Origin: Rodentibacter sp. Ppn85
GTDB taxonomy: Bacteria; Pseudomonadota; Gammaproteobacteria; Enterobacterales; Pasteurellaceae
Length of the DNA stretch: 40,871 bases
NCBI RefSeq assembly: GCF_001999335.1
Contig: NZ_MLHS01000057.1
Coordinates: 1 to 40,871 of the forward strand
Direction of reading: 5' to 3'
The notes under the pieces were generated by a model that had not been told where the DNA came from, did not search any database, and saw only the letters and a list, made by a program, of their open reading frames with translations. A program made the position numbers and the translations under genes. This document shows positions 1 to 10,574 of the stretch, in pieces (positions within the stretch are counted from its first letter, which is position 1; every line of letters begins with the position of its first letter).

Positions 1-93
1 GAATCGAGAGGTTCAGGGGATTATCCTTTTGTAGCACTCAAAAGAAAGATATTAAATTTTCATTTTCATAATAACGTTAAAATTAACCGCACT

Positions 94-981
94 TTACTTC
101 TTACGTTTAGCACGAGGATGTGCTTGATCATAAACATCGGCAAGGTGTTTAAAATTAAGATGGGTGTAAATTTGAGTTGTTGCAAGGTTACTATGACCGA
201 GCAACTCCTGTACTGCACGGAGATCGGAGCTGGCTTCCAACATATGGGTTGCAAAGGAATGGCGAAGTTTATGAGGGTTGAGATGGCTATTCAGCCCTTG
301 ACGAATCCCCCAAGTTTCCAAGCGTTTTTGAATAGAACGATGGGAAATACGGTTTCCTAACTGGCTTACAAATAGGGCCTCATCTTTGGGATTAAATAAT
401 AATCGTACTTTTAACCACTGCTGTAGAGCATGAGAGGCATAACGTCCAAAAGGCACAATACGTTCTTTGTTTCCTTTTCCCAAGACCCGTACTTCACGGG
501 TGCGAGTATTAATGCTGTTTAAGTTTAGCCCTTGTAATTCCGATAAACGCAAGCCTGAACTATACATTAATTCCAAAATGGCACGATCACGAATATCAAT
601 GGGCTCTTTACTATCATTGGCAAGTAATTGTTGAACCTGATCGCCATCGATATTTTTGGGTAAATGTTTACTTTGTTTTGGCGCTGAAATTCCGATAGCA
701 GGATTTACCTTTAATTTTCCCTGTTGAATTAAATAGTTAAAAAATTGGCGGATGGAGGATAAACGCAGAGCCAGACTTTTCTCTTTAAGTCCCGCTTTTT
801 TGCTTTGTGCCAAGATAAAACGTACTACGCTTGGTGTAATTTGTTGCCAATCTCGGATACCTTGCTCTACAAGCAGTGTTAACACTGCCTCAAGCTGACG
901 TTGATAATTGCTGAGAGTGTGAGGACTAACTTGGCGTTCAATACGCAAATAATCCCAGTAAGATTGCAGATCCGTAAACAT
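94..981 (-). CDS. xerC: Tyrosine recombinase XerC
   Basis: Site-specific tyrosine recombinase that acts with XerD at the chromosomal dif site to resolve chromosome dimers before division. The 295-residue protein has the N-terminal SAM-like core-binding domain (about 1-90) and the C-terminal catalytic domain. The catalytic set is visible: Arg145 (SGLRLSE), Lys169 (GKGNKER), His237 and Arg240 ([10 protein letters not shown]), His263 (LGHS) and the nucleophile Tyr272 (IYTHL), each three positions before the E. coli XerC numbering I remember. The start codon shares one base with the stop of the upstream acetyltransferase gene (TAATG), so the two are probably translationally coupled. The end of the gene is followed directly by a USS copy at 86-94. 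XerD is the main alternative, but length and context favour XerC. Confidence 0.93.
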   Translation of the reverse strand: MFTDLQSYWDYLRIERQVSPHTLSNYQRQLEAVLTLLVEQGIRDWQQITPSVVRFILAQSKKAGLKEKSLALRLSSIRQFFNYLIQQGKLKVNPAIGISAPKQSKHLPKNIDGDQVQQLLANDSKEPIDIRDRAILELMYSSGLRLSELQGLNLNSINTRTREVRVLGKGNKERIVPFGRYASHALQQWLKVRLLFNPKDEALFVSQLGNRISHRSIQKRLETWGIRQGLNSHLNPHKLRHSFATHMLEASSDLRAVQELLGHSNLATTQIYTHLNFKHLADVYDQAHPRAKRKK

Positions 982-1415
982 TACAAAGTTAATTCAAACA
1001 GGCTTTTTTTCGGATTTAATTTAAAACCTTCTTGTTCCAATAATTCATGTTGTGCTTGTCCCAATTCAGCCACTAAACGATTCGATTGGGTATAAAGCAC
1101 AAAATCTTTTGCTTTGGAAATCAGAGCGGCATAAATATCGGTTTGTTGAGGGCAATGAATAGCGTAAATATCGGTTAGCTGCCAGTAACGTTGTAATTGG
1201 AGTGATGACAAGCGTGGATAAAGTTGGATAAATCCTATGGCTTCATCTTGTGCATTGACAGCAATAAAAAAGAGGCTCTCATTAAAGCGGATGCGATTGG
1301 TTAAGAACGTTAAAGTGCGGTCGGGATTTTCCGTCATTCCATTAGCTAGACGATAATGTTCAAAAAGGGGCAAAAGCACCTCAATATTCCATTGTTCTGC
1401 TTTAAAGATCTTCAT
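981..1415 (-). CDS. GNAT-family N-acetyltransferase
   Basis: A 144-residue protein that looks like a small GNAT acetyltransferase using acetyl-CoA. The central strand with AIGFIQLYP and the following [16 protein letters not shown] resemble the strand/acetyl-CoA-binding core of the family, and the C-terminal EQEGFKLNP resembles the usual final strand (xGFxxx). The acceptor substrate cannot be read from the sequence. It lies immediately upstream of xerC with a one-base TAATG overlap, so the two are probably one transcript, but this says little about function. A USS lies inside the gene at 1313-1321. The start is the only ATG near the beginning and has a weak ribosome binding site. Confidence 0.75.
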   Translation of the reverse strand: MKIFKAEQWNIEVLLPLFEHYRLANGMTENPDRTLTFLTNRIRFNESLFFIAVNAQDEAIGFIQLYPRLSSLQLQRYWQLTDIYAIHCPQQTDIYAALISKAKDFVLYTQSNRLVAELGQAQHELLEQEGFKLNPKKSLFELTL

Positions 1416-1587
1416 TTTAATAAAATCGGTTACTCTTTATTGATTCTATGTAGTAGATTGTAGCTTTTTCACGGTGAAGAATCACGCGCTCAGCAAAAAA
1501 ATTTTCAAATTTATGATTTTGAACAAAGAATCAAAGCGAAAATTTGATATAGTAACCGCATTTATTTAATTAATATGGAGAAATAAA

Positions 1588-2355
1588 ATGGCACGTCGTC
1601 CTTTAGTAATGGGTAACTGGAAGTTAAATGGTAGCAAAGCCTTTACCAAAGAATTAATCGAAAATTTAAAAGTAGAACTCGCTGATGTGAACGGTTGTGA
1701 TATCGCAATCGCACCTCCGGTGATGTATTTAGCGGAAGCGGAAGCAGCTCTAACCGGCAGTAAAATTGCGCTTGGCGCACAAAATGTTGATGTGAATGTG
1801 CAAGGCGCATTTACCGGGGATATTTCAACGGCAATGTTAAAAGAGTTTGGTGCGAAATATATTATCATCGGCCATTCGGAGCGTCGCACTTATCACAAAG
1901 AAAGCGATGAATTTATCGCAAAAAAATTCGAAGCATTAAAAGCGGCGGGTTTAGTTCCGGTATTATGTATCGGTGAATCTGAGGCGGAAAATGAAGCGGG
2001 CAAAACCGAAGAAGTGTGCGCACGTCAAATTGATGCGGTTATTAATGCGTTAGGCGTGGAAGCGTTTAATGGTGCGGTGATTGCCTATGAGCCAATTTGG
2101 GCAATCGGTACCGGCAAGTCTGCAACTCCGGCACAGGCACAAGCTGTTCATGCCTTTATTCGTGGTCATATTGCTGCCAAATCTCAAGCGGTGGCAGATC
2201 AAGTGATCATTCAATACGGCGGTTCTGTAAATGATGCGAATGCAGCGGAATTATTTACTCAACCGGATATTGACGGTGCATTAGTGGGCGGCGCATCACT
2301 TAAAGCGCCTGCATTTGCAGTGATCGTGAAAGCGGCAGAGGCGGCAAAAAATTAG
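1588..2355 (+). CDS. tpiA: Triosephosphate isomerase
   Basis: Glycolytic enzyme interconverting dihydroxyacetone phosphate and glyceraldehyde-3-phosphate in the cytoplasm. The 255-residue length is normal. Active-site residues are visible: Asn10 and Lys12 (GNWKLNG), His96 (IIGHSERR), Glu168 ([11 protein letters not shown], including the flexible loop 6) and the phosphate-binding YGGSVN and GALVGGASL motifs near the C terminus. A ribosome binding site GGAGA precedes the ATG. The gene stands alone and ends at a USS-pair terminator shared with the converging lgtF. The same enzyme would handle glyceraldehyde-3-phosphate released by DeoC, encoded further along. Confidence 0.98.
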   Translation: MARRPLVMGNWKLNGSKAFTKELIENLKVELADVNGCDIAIAPPVMYLAEAEAALTGSKIALGAQNVDVNVQGAFTGDISTAMLKEFGAKYIIIGHSERRTYHKESDEFIAKKFEALKAAGLVPVLCIGESEAENEAGKTEEVCARQIDAVINALGVEAFNGAVIAYEPIWAIGTGKSATPAQAQAVHAFIRGHIAAKSQAVADQVIIQYGGSVNDANAAELFTQPDIDGALVGGASLKAPAFAVIVKAAEAAKN

Positions 2356-2374
2356 TTTTTTATCACTAGAAATG

Positions 2375-2404
2375 AAAAGTGCGGTTAATTTTAACCGCAC
2401 TTTT
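2375..2404. terminator. USS-pair bidirectional terminator (tpiA / lgtF)
   Basis: A perfect 14-bp inverted repeat (2375-2388 and 2391-2404) made from two USS copies in opposite orientation, with A-runs and T-runs at its ends. It separates the converging tpiA and lgtF and should terminate both. The lgtF stop codon begins at the next base. Confidence 0.85.
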
Positions 2405-3163
2405 TTAATGTTGTTCTCTTTCCCACAAATCGGCATATTTTACGAAGGTAGAATGTGCAGAAAGTGCCGCAAGTAAAAAACCTTGTTTTCCGTCTAAAAA
2501 ACCCGCTTTTAAAATATACATTTTCACAAAACAACCGATCCCATGGCTTACCCCTTGCCAAAGCGTCGCTTTTTTGCCCCTTGCTTGGCGTTGATCCGCC
2601 CAAGCCTTGGCGTAACCGGCAGATTTTACTAAGTAATGATGAAGATTTTTATAAGTGAAATGCTCTAAATTGCCTGTTAATCGCTCAACACGGGTATTAT
2701 TCGGATAGCAAACTTTCTCATGTACTAAGGAATCATTGTAGCCGGCATAATTAGTGCGATATAGACGAACGACATAATCCGGATACCAACCGGAATGGCG
2801 AATTTTACGCCCGAATACTTCACTTATGCGTGGGATTTCAAACACGGTGTTTTCCGGATTTTGTTGCACGGCATGTTGGATCGACTGGCGCAATTCCGAG
2901 GTTACACGTTCATCGGCATCCAACCAAAGTACATAGTCGGAAGTGACATACTGTTGTGCAATTTGGCGTTGTTTGCCGAAACCGGGCCAGTTTGTATTTT
3001 CATAGAATTTTGCCTCATAGTTTAGCGCAATTTCTTTTGTATTATCGGTACTACCTGAATCTAAAATGACGATTTCATCTACCCAATCCTTCACTGTGTC
3101 TAAGCATAATGCAAGATCCTGTGCCTCGTTTTTTACAATCATTGCAACGCTAATTGTTGGCAT
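2405..3163 (-). CDS. lgtF: Family 2 glycosyltransferase, LgtF/WaaE-like (lipooligosaccharide core)
   Basis: A cytoplasmic inverting glycosyltransferase of the GT-A fold that probably adds a glucose to the heptose of the lipooligosaccharide inner core. The N-terminal half shows [10 protein letters not shown] (nucleotide binding), [10 protein letters not shown], and the metal-binding DxD at residues 82-84 in WLDADERVT. The length of 252 residues fits LgtF/WaaE proteins. It is divergent from waaA, the Kdo transferase acting just before it in core assembly, and this lgtF-waaA-coaD order is, from memory, the one seen in Haemophilus influenzae. A GGAA ribosome binding site precedes the ATG. The exact sugar and acceptor are inferred from family and context. 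Confidence 0.85.
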   Translation of the reverse strand: MPTISVAMIVKNEAQDLALCLDTVKDWVDEIVILDSGSTDNTKEIALNYEAKFYENTNWPGFGKQRQIAQQYVTSDYVLWLDADERVTSELRQSIQHAVQQNPENTVFEIPRISEVFGRKIRHSGWYPDYVVRLYRTNYAGYNDSLVHEKVCYPNNTRVERLTGNLEHFTYKNLHHYLVKSAGYAKAWADQRQARGKKATLWQGVSHGIGCFVKMYILKAGFLDGKQGFLLAALSAHSTFVKYADLWEREQH

Positions 3164-3224
3164 ATTTTGATTCCTTTTTTGCTATACTACTGAAAATTTT
3201 TTCAAGTATAACCGAATTTAGTTT

Positions 3225-4508
3225 ATGTGGCGTTTTTTTTACACCTGTCTAATGTATTTGATTCAGCCGTTAGTTCTGCTTTTTATGTGGGGGCGCGGCT
3301 TTAAAGCGCCGAATTATCGGAAAAGATGGGGAGAGCGTTACGGTTTTTACCGTCATTTTGTCGCACCGGCACCTCACGGCATTGTGATCCATGCAGCCTC
3401 CGTTGGGGAAGTGATTGCGGCAACACCTTTAGTGCATCGAATTCAACAGGATTACCCCGATTTATCGATTACCTTTACCACTGTCACTCCAACAGGCTCC
3501 GAACGGGTTAAAGCGGCTTTCGGTGAGAGCGTAACACATTGTTATTTACCCTATGATTTGCCTGACTCGATTAATCGTTTCGTTGATTTTATTCAACCAA
3601 AACTTTGTATTGTTATCGAAACCGAGCTGTGGCCGAATTTAATCCGACAACTATACTGCCGTGATATTCCCCTTATTGTGGCAAATGCCCGTTTATCTTC
3701 CCGTTCTGCGGGACGCTATGGCAAAGTGAGATCCTGTTTACAAAGTATGTGGTCTCAAATTAGTTTGATTGCTCCGCAAGATCAAATTAGTGGGAAGCGT
3801 TTTCTTGAATTGGGCTATCCTCAAGATAAACTTAAACTGACGGGCAATATTAAATATGATTTAACAGTTAACCAAGCGCTACTTGAACAAATTCAAATAT
3901 TGCGTGATCAATGGGCAAAAAAACGTCAAATTTGGATAGCGGCGAGTACGCATGAGGGAGAAGAAGAGATTATTTTGCAGGCCCATCGCCAGCTGCTTGA
4001 CAAATATCCTGATTTACTTTTATTGCTCGTGCCGCGCCATCCCGAGCGATTTAACTCGGTAGCCGCATTGATCCAAAAAGAAAAATTTCAATTTATTCGT
4101 CGTTCGTCCGGGGAATTGCCGAATGTAGGCACGCAGGTTATTTTAGGCGATACGATGGGAGAGATGATGTTGATGTATGGTGTTTCTGACATCGCTTTTG
4201 TGGGAGGCAGTCTTGTCAAACACGGAGGACATAATCCGCTTGAACCGCTGGCATTTAAAATTCCTGTGATTAGTGGAAAACACACTTTTAATTTTCCCGA
4301 AGTGTTTAGAACACTTGTTGAGATGCAAGGAGTATTAGAGGTTAATTCCACTGTTAAGGCATTAGAGCGGGCGGTGGAAGCATTGCTTAGCTCAACAGAA
4401 GCCCGTTTGCGTTTAGGTCATGCAGGTTATGAAGTATTAATGGAAAATCGAGGCGCATTATCACGTTTATTTGATTTATTAAAGCCTTATTTGGAGCGTA
4501 AAGTATGA
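3225..4508 (+). CDS. waaA: 3-deoxy-D-manno-octulosonic acid (Kdo) transferase
   Basis: Inner-membrane-associated GT30 enzyme transferring Kdo from CMP-Kdo to lipid A precursor. The 427-residue protein starts with a hydrophobic anchor (about 4-22), followed by the RWGERYG motif of the N-terminal Rossmann domain, then HAASVGEV with the conserved catalytic Glu, and later [16 protein letters not shown], the donor-binding signature. In Haemophilus the enzyme is known to be monofunctional and works with the Kdo kinase KdkA; whether that applies here cannot be seen in the sequence. The stop overlaps the coaD start by four bases (ATGA). The spacing to lgtF leaves a 61-bp divergent promoter region. 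Confidence 0.95.
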   Translation: MWRFFYTCLMYLIQPLVLLFMWGRGFKAPNYRKRWGERYGFYRHFVAPAPHGIVIHAASVGEVIAATPLVHRIQQDYPDLSITFTTVTPTGSERVKAAFGESVTHCYLPYDLPDSINRFVDFIQPKLCIVIETELWPNLIRQLYCRDIPLIVANARLSSRSAGRYGKVRSCLQSMWSQISLIAPQDQISGKRFLELGYPQDKLKLTGNIKYDLTVNQALLEQIQILRDQWAKKRQIWIAASTHEGEEEIILQAHRQLLDKYPDLLLLLVPRHPERFNSVAALIQKEKFQFIRRSSGELPNVGTQVILGDTMGEMMLMYGVSDIAFVGGSLVKHGGHNPLEPLAFKIPVISGKHTFNFPEVFRTLVEMQGVLEVNSTVKALERAVEALLSSTEARLRLGHAGYEVLMENRGALSRLFDLLKPYLERKV

Positions 4509-4984
4509 CAACGGTGATTTATCCCGGCACTTTTGACCCCATCACAAACGGGCATTTGGATATTATTGAGCGAAGTGCGGTCATTTTTCCCAAAGTTTTG
4601 GTGGCAGTGGCGAATAGCCCGAGTAAAAAGCCGTTATTTTCTTTGGATGAACGAGTGAAACTTGCTCGACAATCCGTTGCATATTTAGCGAACGTCGAAG
4701 TGTTTGGTTTTTCCGATTTGTTGGCGAATGTCATTAAAGCCCGTAATGTGACTGCGATTATCCGTGGTGTGCGAACGACAACGGATTTTGAATACGAACT
4801 CCAACTCGCCTCCCTTAATCGACTTCTCACAAACGGCGTCGAAAGCCTTTTCCTTCCGCCAACTGAAAAATGGGCGTTTGTCTCATCCACTATCGTGCGT
4901 GAAATTTATTTACATGGCGGCGATGTGGCAGAGCTCGTACCAACGGCAGTATTAAATGCCTTGCAAGCGCGATGCGAAAAATAG
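4505..4984 (+). CDS. coaD: Phosphopantetheine adenylyltransferase
   Basis: Penultimate enzyme of coenzyme A synthesis, transferring AMP from ATP to 4'-phosphopantetheine. The 159 residues carry the nucleotidyltransferase motif [10 protein letters not shown] (residues 8-17) and the second ATP-binding motif FVSSTIVRE. The central [12 protein letters not shown] is also typical of CoaD. The gene is translationally linked to waaA by a 4-bp overlap and overlaps the following lipoprotein gene by 13 bp. A USS at 4573-4581 lies inside the coding sequence. The waaA-coaD pairing is widespread in Gammaproteobacteria. Confidence 0.97.
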   Translation: MTTVIYPGTFDPITNGHLDIIERSAVIFPKVLVAVANSPSKKPLFSLDERVKLARQSVAYLANVEVFGFSDLLANVIKARNVTAIIRGVRTTTDFEYELQLASLNRLLTNGVESLFLPPTEKWAFVSSTIVREIYLHGGDVAELVPTAVLNALQARCEK

Positions 4985-5184
4985 CCTTCGTTTTAACCGC
5001 ACTTTTTTCCTTATCAGGCTGCGGGACTGTGGTGAAATTGGTTGATCCTTCGAAAGACTATACTGCCTATGCCGGTGTCGCCTATGATTTGGAAATGGCG
5101 CAAAAATGGGGCTTACCGATTTTGGATTTGCCTCTGTCTTTTTTACTCGATACTGTTTTACTGCCCTACGCATGGGCGCAATGA
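4972..5184 (+). CDS. YceK/YidQ-family lipoprotein
   Basis: A 70-residue predicted lipoprotein. It begins with a signal peptide with the lipobox LSGC, placing the lipidated residue at Cys17. The remaining 53 residues end with [17 protein letters not shown], the recognisable tail of the YceK/YidQ (DUF1375) family of small outer-membrane lipoproteins of unknown function. Part of the signal peptide (LTALF) is encoded by a USS copy at 4996-5004. The gene overlaps coaD by 13 bp and the rep start by 4 bp (ATGA), so it is packed inside the waaA-coaD-rep chain. Confidence 0.8.
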   Translation: MRKIAFVLTALFSLSGCGTVVKLVDPSKDYTAYAGVAYDLEMAQKWGLPILDLPLSFLLDTVLLPYAWAQ

Positions 5185-7202
5185 CAATGATGAAACTTAA
5201 TCCCCAACAACAACAGGCGGTGGAATATGTTACCGGTCCTTGCTTAGTGCTTGCCGGTGCAGGTTCCGGCAAAACCCGTGTCATTATTAATAAAATTGCC
5301 TACTTAATTGAAAAGTGCGGTTATTCGCCGAAACACATTGCGGCGGTAACCTTCACCAATAAAGCCGCCCGAGAAATGAAAGAGCGGGTGGCGCATTCCA
5401 TTGGAAAAGAGCGAGCCAAAGGTTTGACGGTTTCTACCTTTCATACGCTCGGTTTTGATATTATCAAACGGGAATACAAGGCGTTAGGTTTCAAGGCTAA
5501 TATGACGTTGTTTGATGAATATGATCAATTAGCCTTATTGAAAGAACTCACGGCGGATTTGTTGAAAGAAGATAAAGATCTGTTACGTGAATTAACTTCC
5601 GTTATTTCCAACTGGAAAAACGATTTAGTTTCACCTCGGCAAGCTTTTTCCTTAGCTCGAGATGCTAAATATCAAACTTTTGCCAAATGTTATGAACGTT
5701 ATACCGAGCAAATTCGTGCCTACAATGCGTTGGATTTTGACGATTTGATCATGCTTCCTACTTTGTTATTCAAACGGAATGAAGAAGTGCGGTCAAAATG
5801 GCAGGTAAAAATTCGCTATTTGTTGGTGGATGAATATCAAGACACCAACACCAGCCAATATGAATTAATCAAATTGTTGGTGGGGAAGAATGCTTGTTTT
5901 ACCGTAGTGGGGGATGACGACCAATCTATTTATTCATGGCGTGGCGCGAGACCGGAGAATATGGTGCGTCTGCGTGATGATTTTCCGCATTTACAAGTGA
6001 TTAAATTGGAACAAAACTACCGTTCCACCCAACGTATTTTGCATTGCGCCAATATTTTGATTGATAACAATCAACACGTATTCGACAAAAAATTGTTCTC
6101 GAATATCGGTGAAGGTGAAAAATTACTGGTGATTGAAGCAAAAAATGAAGAACACGAGGCAGAGCGTATTGTCGCCGAATTGATTGCCCATCGTTTTAGT
6201 TACAAGACAAAATATAAGGATTACGCTATTTTGTATCGTGGCAATCAGCAATCCCGTTTATTGGAAAAAGTGCTGATGCAAAATCGCATTCCTTACAGAA
6301 TTTCCGGGGGGACTTCTTTTTTCTCTCGAGCGGAAATTAAGGATATGATGGCGTATTTGCGTTTAGTGGTGAATCAAGACGACGATGCGGCGTTTTTACG
6401 TATCGTGAATACGCCAAAACGTGAAATCGGTACGGTAACTTTGCAAAAACTGGGTGAGCTTGCACAGGAAAAACATATTAGCTTGTTTGATGCGATTTTT
6501 GAGTTTGAGCTCGTTCAACGTGTGACGCCGAAAGCCTATGACGCACTACAAAAATTCGGGCGTTGGGTGGTGGAGTTAAACGACGAAGTGCAACGTTCGG
6601 AACCGGAAAGAGCAGTGCGTGCAATGCTGTCTGCTATTCATTATGAAGAATATTTGTATGAATATGCCGCAAGCCCAAAAGCCGCAGAAATGCAAAGTAA
6701 AAATGTTGCCACATTGTTTGATTGGGTGGCGGATATGCTGAAAGGCGATGAAACAAACGAACCGATGAACCTCAATCAAGTTGTCACCCGTTTAATTTTA
6801 AGAGATATGTTAGAGCGAAGCGAAGACGACGAAGATAGTGACCAAGTCCAGTTGATGACGTTACATGCCTCAAAAGGACTAGAATTTCCCTACGTGTACT
6901 TGATCGGCATGGAGGAAGGCATTTTGCCACATCAAACCAGTATTGATGAAGATAATGTAGAAGAAGAACGCCGTTTGGCTTATGTGGGGATCACAAGAGC
7001 ACAGAAAGCATTGACCTTTTCCTTATGCCGTGAACGCCGTCAATACGGTGAGCTTATTCGTCCGGAACCGAGCCGATTCTTAGCGGAGTTACCTAACGAT
7101 GACGTGCTTTGGGAACGGGATAAACCTAAGCTGACGGCGGAACAAAAACAACAGCAGACACAAAGTCAGTTGGATCGTTTACGTTCCATTTTGAACGGTT
7201 AA
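5181..7202 (+). CDS. rep: ATP-dependent DNA helicase Rep
   Basis: UvrD/Rep-family superfamily 1 3'-5' helicase that assists replication forks past nucleoprotein blocks. The protein begins [11 protein letters not shown] followed by Walker A GAGSGKT, then motif Ia (TFTNKAA), motif II with DEYQDTN, motif III ([13 protein letters not shown]), motif IV (LEQNYRST), motif V ([10 protein letters not shown]) and motif VI (YVGITRAQ), all in order. Several ATGs are possible: 5181 (4-bp overlap with the lipoprotein stop, 673 residues, the E. coli Rep length), 5187 and 5190. I chose 5181 for the overlap; 5190 would match the usual M-(K/R)-LN-P start. An in-frame extension upstream to 5106 only reads the lipoprotein gene in another frame. 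USS copies lie inside at 5313 and 5785. Confidence 0.95.
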   Translation: MTMMKLNPQQQQAVEYVTGPCLVLAGAGSGKTRVIINKIAYLIEKCGYSPKHIAAVTFTNKAAREMKERVAHSIGKERAKGLTVSTFHTLGFDIIKREYKALGFKANMTLFDEYDQLALLKELTADLLKEDKDLLRELTSVISNWKNDLVSPRQAFSLARDAKYQTFAKCYERYTEQIRAYNALDFDDLIMLPTLLFKRNEEVRSKWQVKIRYLLVDEYQDTNTSQYELIKLLVGKNACFTVVGDDDQSIYSWRGARPENMVRLRDDFPHLQVIKLEQNYRSTQRILHCANILIDNNQHVFDKKLFSNIGEGEKLLVIEAKNEEHEAERIVAELIAHRFSYKTKYKDYAILYRGNQQSRLLEKVLMQNRIPYRISGGTSFFSRAEIKDMMAYLRLVVNQDDDAAFLRIVNTPKREIGTVTLQKLGELAQEKHISLFDAIFEFELVQRVTPKAYDALQKFGRWVVELNDEVQRSEPERAVRAMLSAIHYEEYLYEYAASPKAAEMQSKNVATLFDWVADMLKGDETNEPMNLNQVVTRLILRDMLERSEDDEDSDQVQLMTLHASKGLEFPYVYLIGMEEGILPHQTSIDEDNVEEERRLAYVGITRAQKALTFSLCRERRQYGELIRPEPSRFLAELPNDDVLWERDKPKLTAEQKQQQTQSQLDRLRSILNG

Positions 7203-7250
7203 AAGTGCGGTCGAAAAAACAAAAGTTTTACTAAGCGCACTTTATTTACA
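7202..7250 (+). terminator. Probable rep terminator containing a USS
   Basis: An inverted repeat AAAGTGCG (7202-7209) and CGCACTTT (7236-7243), with a smaller AAAAC/GTTTT hairpin nested inside, follows the rep stop. The left arm is a USS (7203-7211) while the right arm is only a partial one. The T-run after it is short, so strength is uncertain. Confidence 0.5.
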
Positions 7251-7299
7251 CAATCTGAAGATAAAATATTCAAACGCATTACCTTTTTCAAAAAAGGGT

Positions 7300-7327
7300 T
7301 TGACATATTTTCAAAAAAACGTATCAT
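7300..7327 (+). promoter_or_regulatory. Sigma70 promoter of the tRNA cluster
   Basis: A consensus -35 TTGACA (7300-7305), 16-bp spacer and -10 TATCAT (7322-7327) lie just upstream of tRNA-Ser. The expected start is near 7334. The bases after the -10 (ACCGCCC) form a GC-rich discriminator, the hallmark of stringently controlled stable-RNA promoters. Confidence 0.8.
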
Positions 7328-7348
7328 ACCGCCCACAACACTGGTTGT

Positions 7349-7441
7349 GGTGAGATGGCCGAGAGGCTGAAGGCGCTCCCCTGCTAAGGGAGTATGGGGT
7401 CAAAAACTCCATCGAGGGTTCGAATCCCTCTCTCACCGCCA
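7349..7441 (+). tRNA. tRNA-Ser (anticodon GCT)
   Basis: A 93-base serine tRNA including an encoded CCA (7439-7441). The acceptor arm GGTGAGA pairs with TCTCACC, the anticodon stem CTCCC/GGGAG frames the GCT anticodon reading AGC and AGU, and the long variable arm expected of tRNA-Ser is present, followed by the GGTTCGAATCC T-loop. It is the first gene of a three-tRNA cluster. Confidence 0.96.
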
Positions 7442-7461
7442 TTTGTAGTTTTATTTATTCT

Positions 7462-7538
7462 GCACCCGTAGCTCAGCTGGATAGAGTACTCGGCTACGAA
7501 CCGAGCGGTCAGAGGTTCGAATCCTCTCGGGTGCGCCA
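7462..7538 (+). tRNA. tRNA-Arg (anticodon ACG), copy 1
   Basis: A 77-base tRNA with encoded CCA. The acceptor GCACCCG pairs with CGGGTGC, the anticodon stem CTCGG/CCGAG holds ACG (inosine at the wobble position, reading CGU/CGC/CGA), and the T-stem is AGAGG/CCTCT. The second copy downstream differs only in this T-stem. Confidence 0.96.
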
Positions 7539-7592
7539 TTTTAAAACGACTCTATCTTCTAAAACGGTCAAGAATAACTAAAACGTCACTAC

Positions 7593-7669
7593 GCACCCGT
7601 AGCTCAGCTGGATAGAGTACTCGGCTACGAACCGAGCGGTCAAAGGTTCGAATCCTTTCGGGTGCGCCA
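7593..7669 (+). tRNA. tRNA-Arg (anticodon ACG), copy 2
   Basis: Near-identical to the copy at 7462, with the same acceptor and anticodon arms. The T-stem reads AAAGG/CCTTT instead of AGAGG/CCTCT: both sides of one base pair changed together, so pairing is kept. This indicates that both copies are maintained as functional tRNAs. Confidence 0.96.
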
Positions 7670-7718
7670 TTTCCTTTTTCTCTTACTTTAGCTATTACCA
7701 ATAACAGTTGAAATTACA

Positions 7719-8402
7719 CTAACGCCCTTCGCGATCATCGATATTCTTTAACAGATAATTTCCGCTTGAATCGGCAAGGCTACGGAATCCGACATTCGTA
7801 ATTTTGTAAGAATATTGTATGTTATAAATAAAATTATCATGATGATGGCCATGAAAGATATGTTTCACGCCCATTTTTTCGGCAAGTGCGTTAATCACTT
7901 GAAAGCCCATCGGATGCGGTTTAGGCGCTTCATGGCAGATCAAAATATCGGCTTGCTTATTTTCCAAAGCCTCTATATCGGAAGGAAAAATAGAAGTGCG
8001 ATGATGCAACGGCAAACCGCCACGCCAGATGTTTTCTTGTGAACTGTATTGGCAATAATGAATGGGATCAAAATACATCGGGCGATTCGGCGGCATCCAA
8101 ATTTGACCTCGGAATACCCCGCCTAATCCGGCAATACGGACTTTTTGAACTTCCTCTACACGCTTGTGTAAATTGCGATTTTTCCATTCCGATCCCCAGA
8201 TGGCGTCGAATGCTGCGACGGTTTTACTATCGTGGTTACCGTGAATAAACCAAATATCACAGTACCGTGCCAATTTTTCTAATTCGGTAGGCGAAGAAAG
8301 TTGCAAGTCGCCCAAAATAATCAGTGCAACGTTGTCGTTTTCTTGTACGAAAGGATAGAGATGTTCATAACTTCCGTGCGGATCGCCTGCAAATAGAATC
8401 AT
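7719..8402 (-). CDS. Metallophosphoesterase (calcineurin-like)
   Basis: A 227-residue cytoplasmic phosphoesterase of the calcineurin-like superfamily. Metal-binding motifs are visible in order: GDPHG (6-10), GDLQ (31-34), GNHDS (55-59), ICHEAP, and HGHHHDN near the C terminus. There is no signal peptide. The substrate is not evident. The start lies one base after the nadR stop on the same strand, so the two are probably co-transcribed; a role in nucleotide or pyridine nucleotide turnover is a reasonable but unproven inference. The low similarity I perceive to diadenosine tetraphosphatase or serine/threonine phosphatase signatures does not justify a named function. Confidence 0.82.
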   Translation of the reverse strand: MILFAGDPHGSYEHLYPFVQENDNVALIILGDLQLSSPTELEKLARYCDIWFIHGNHDSKTVAAFDAIWGSEWKNRNLHKRVEEVQKVRIAGLGGVFRGQIWMPPNRPMYFDPIHYCQYSSQENIWRGGLPLHHRTSIFPSDIEALENKQADILICHEAPKPHPMGFQVINALAEKMGVKHIFHGHHHDNFIYNIQYSYKITNVGFRSLADSSGNYLLKNIDDREGR

Positions 8403-8403
8403 T

Positions 8404-9513
<1,110 letters not shown>

Positions 9514-9584
9514 TTACTTTCTCATCATATAAGGATTAAGTAGGCGTATTGTAGGTTAAATGAAAATATTTTTCACGTTCTGAT

Positions 9585-9612
9585 TTTGCACCCGCCGATT
9601 TTACGCTATACT
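9585..9612 (+). promoter_or_regulatory. Probable ribB promoter
   Basis: A -10 TATACT (9607-9612) with a -35-like TTTGCA (9585-9590) at 16 bp spacing. The start would fall near 9619, immediately ahead of the FMN riboswitch, as expected for a leader-controlled gene. Confidence 0.6.
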
Positions 9613-9620
9613 TAGCGCGC

Positions 9621-9826
9621 ATTCTCAGGGCAGGGTGAAATTCCCTACCGGCGGTAAAGCCCGCGAGCACTTAAAAAGTGCGGTCAATTTTTAGTGAGAA
9701 TTTTTCTTCGACGACATTGAACGCTTTTTAAGGTTAGCAGATTTGGTGTAATTCCAAAGCCGACAGTAAAGTCTGGATGAAAGAGAATAAAGCGGATTGG
9801 GTTGCCAAGCCGTTCTTTTTATTTGC
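9621..9826 (+). ncRNA. FMN riboswitch (RFN element) with terminator, upstream of ribB
   Basis: The conserved RFN core is readable: CAGGGTGAAATTCCC with ACCGGCGGTAAAGCC at the 5' side, then GCAGATTTGGTG, CCGACAGT and GTCTGGATGAAAGA at the 3' side, ending near 9787. Directly after it an imperfect GC-rich stem (about 9792-9813, GCGG/CCGT and TTGG/CCAA) is followed by a T-rich run 9814-9824, a textbook intrinsic terminator. FMN binding should therefore stop transcription before ribB, giving feedback control of riboflavin synthesis. A variable hairpin inside the aptamer (9667-9681) is built on a USS at 9676-9684. The region 9511-9880 between nadR and ribB is explained by this element and its promoter. 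Confidence 0.95.
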
Positions 9827-9880
9827 ATTTCTCAGCCCTGATTCTGGTTAATTTTAATCTAAGAAATAAAGGAAATTACG

Positions 9881-10528
9881 ATGAATCAGTCCATTTTATT
9901 CCCATTCGGTACAACCGCCGAAGAACGTGTACTCAACGCCGTCCAAGCATTTAAAAATGGAAACGGCGTATTAGTGTTAGATGATGAAAATCGCGAAAAT
10001 GAAGGGGATTTAATCTTTCCGGCAGAAACTATCACTACCGGGCAAATGGCAAAATTAATCCGTTACGGCAGCGGTATCGTGTGTTTATGCTTGACGGAAG
10101 AACGTTGCCGACAACTTGATTTACCTCCAATGGTGGAAAATAATAATAGTGTGAACAAAACCGCTTTTACCGTGACCATTGAGGCCGCAAAAGGCGTATC
10201 CACAGGGGTATCCGCCGCTGACCGCGTTACGACTATCCAAGCGGCTATTGCGGATAACGCGGTGCCGACCGATTTACATCGCCCCGGTCATATTTTCCCG
10301 CTTCGCGCGGTAAACGGCGGCGTACTCGCCCGACGCGGCCATACGGAAGCCTCGGTGGATTTAGCTCGTCTTGCAGGGTTTAAGCCGGCAGGTGTGATTT
10401 GCGAAATTACCAATGATGACGGCACTATGGCGCGCGCACCGGAAGTTATTGAATTTGCACAAAAATTTGGTTACGTCGTATTGACGATAGAGGATTTGGT
10501 CGAATATCGTTCGGCGCATAATGTGTAA
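9881..10528 (+). CDS. ribB: 3,4-dihydroxy-2-butanone 4-phosphate synthase
   Basis: Converts ribulose-5-phosphate to 3,4-dihydroxy-2-butanone 4-phosphate and formate, supplying the four-carbon unit of riboflavin. The 215-residue single-domain protein has the acidic metal/substrate site [10 protein letters not shown] (34-43), [11 protein letters not shown], and [11 protein letters not shown]. There is no GTP cyclohydrolase II domain, as in enteric RibB. The ATG follows an AAGGAAA ribosome binding site. Control by the FMN riboswitch just upstream is clear from the sequence. The gene ends at a USS-pair terminator shared with the converging deoX. Confidence 0.97.
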   Translation: MNQSILFPFGTTAEERVLNAVQAFKNGNGVLVLDDENRENEGDLIFPAETITTGQMAKLIRYGSGIVCLCLTEERCRQLDLPPMVENNNSVNKTAFTVTIEAAKGVSTGVSAADRVTTIQAAIADNAVPTDLHRPGHIFPLRAVNGGVLARRGHTEASVDLARLAGFKPAGVICEITNDDGTMARAPEVIEFAQKFGYVVLTIEDLVEYRSAHNV

Positions 10529-10534
10529 TATAAG

Positions 10535-10563
10535 AAAAGTGCGGTTATTTTGACCGCACTTTT
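10535..10563. terminator. USS-pair bidirectional terminator (ribB / deoX)
   Basis: Two inverted USS copies form an 11-bp perfect stem (10535-10545 and 10553-10563) with a 7-base loop and A/T-rich ends, between the converging ribB and deoX. Confidence 0.85.
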
Positions 10564-10574
10564 AGCCGTAGAAA

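Noticed and set aside
1416-1587. A defined tpiA promoter
   Set aside because: TATAGT-like and TTGAAC-like boxes exist, but spacing is 20 or more bases, so I do not assign one.
5106-5180. Longer N terminus for Rep
   Set aside because: It only reads the lipoprotein gene in another frame, and the conserved Rep start lies at 5181-5190.
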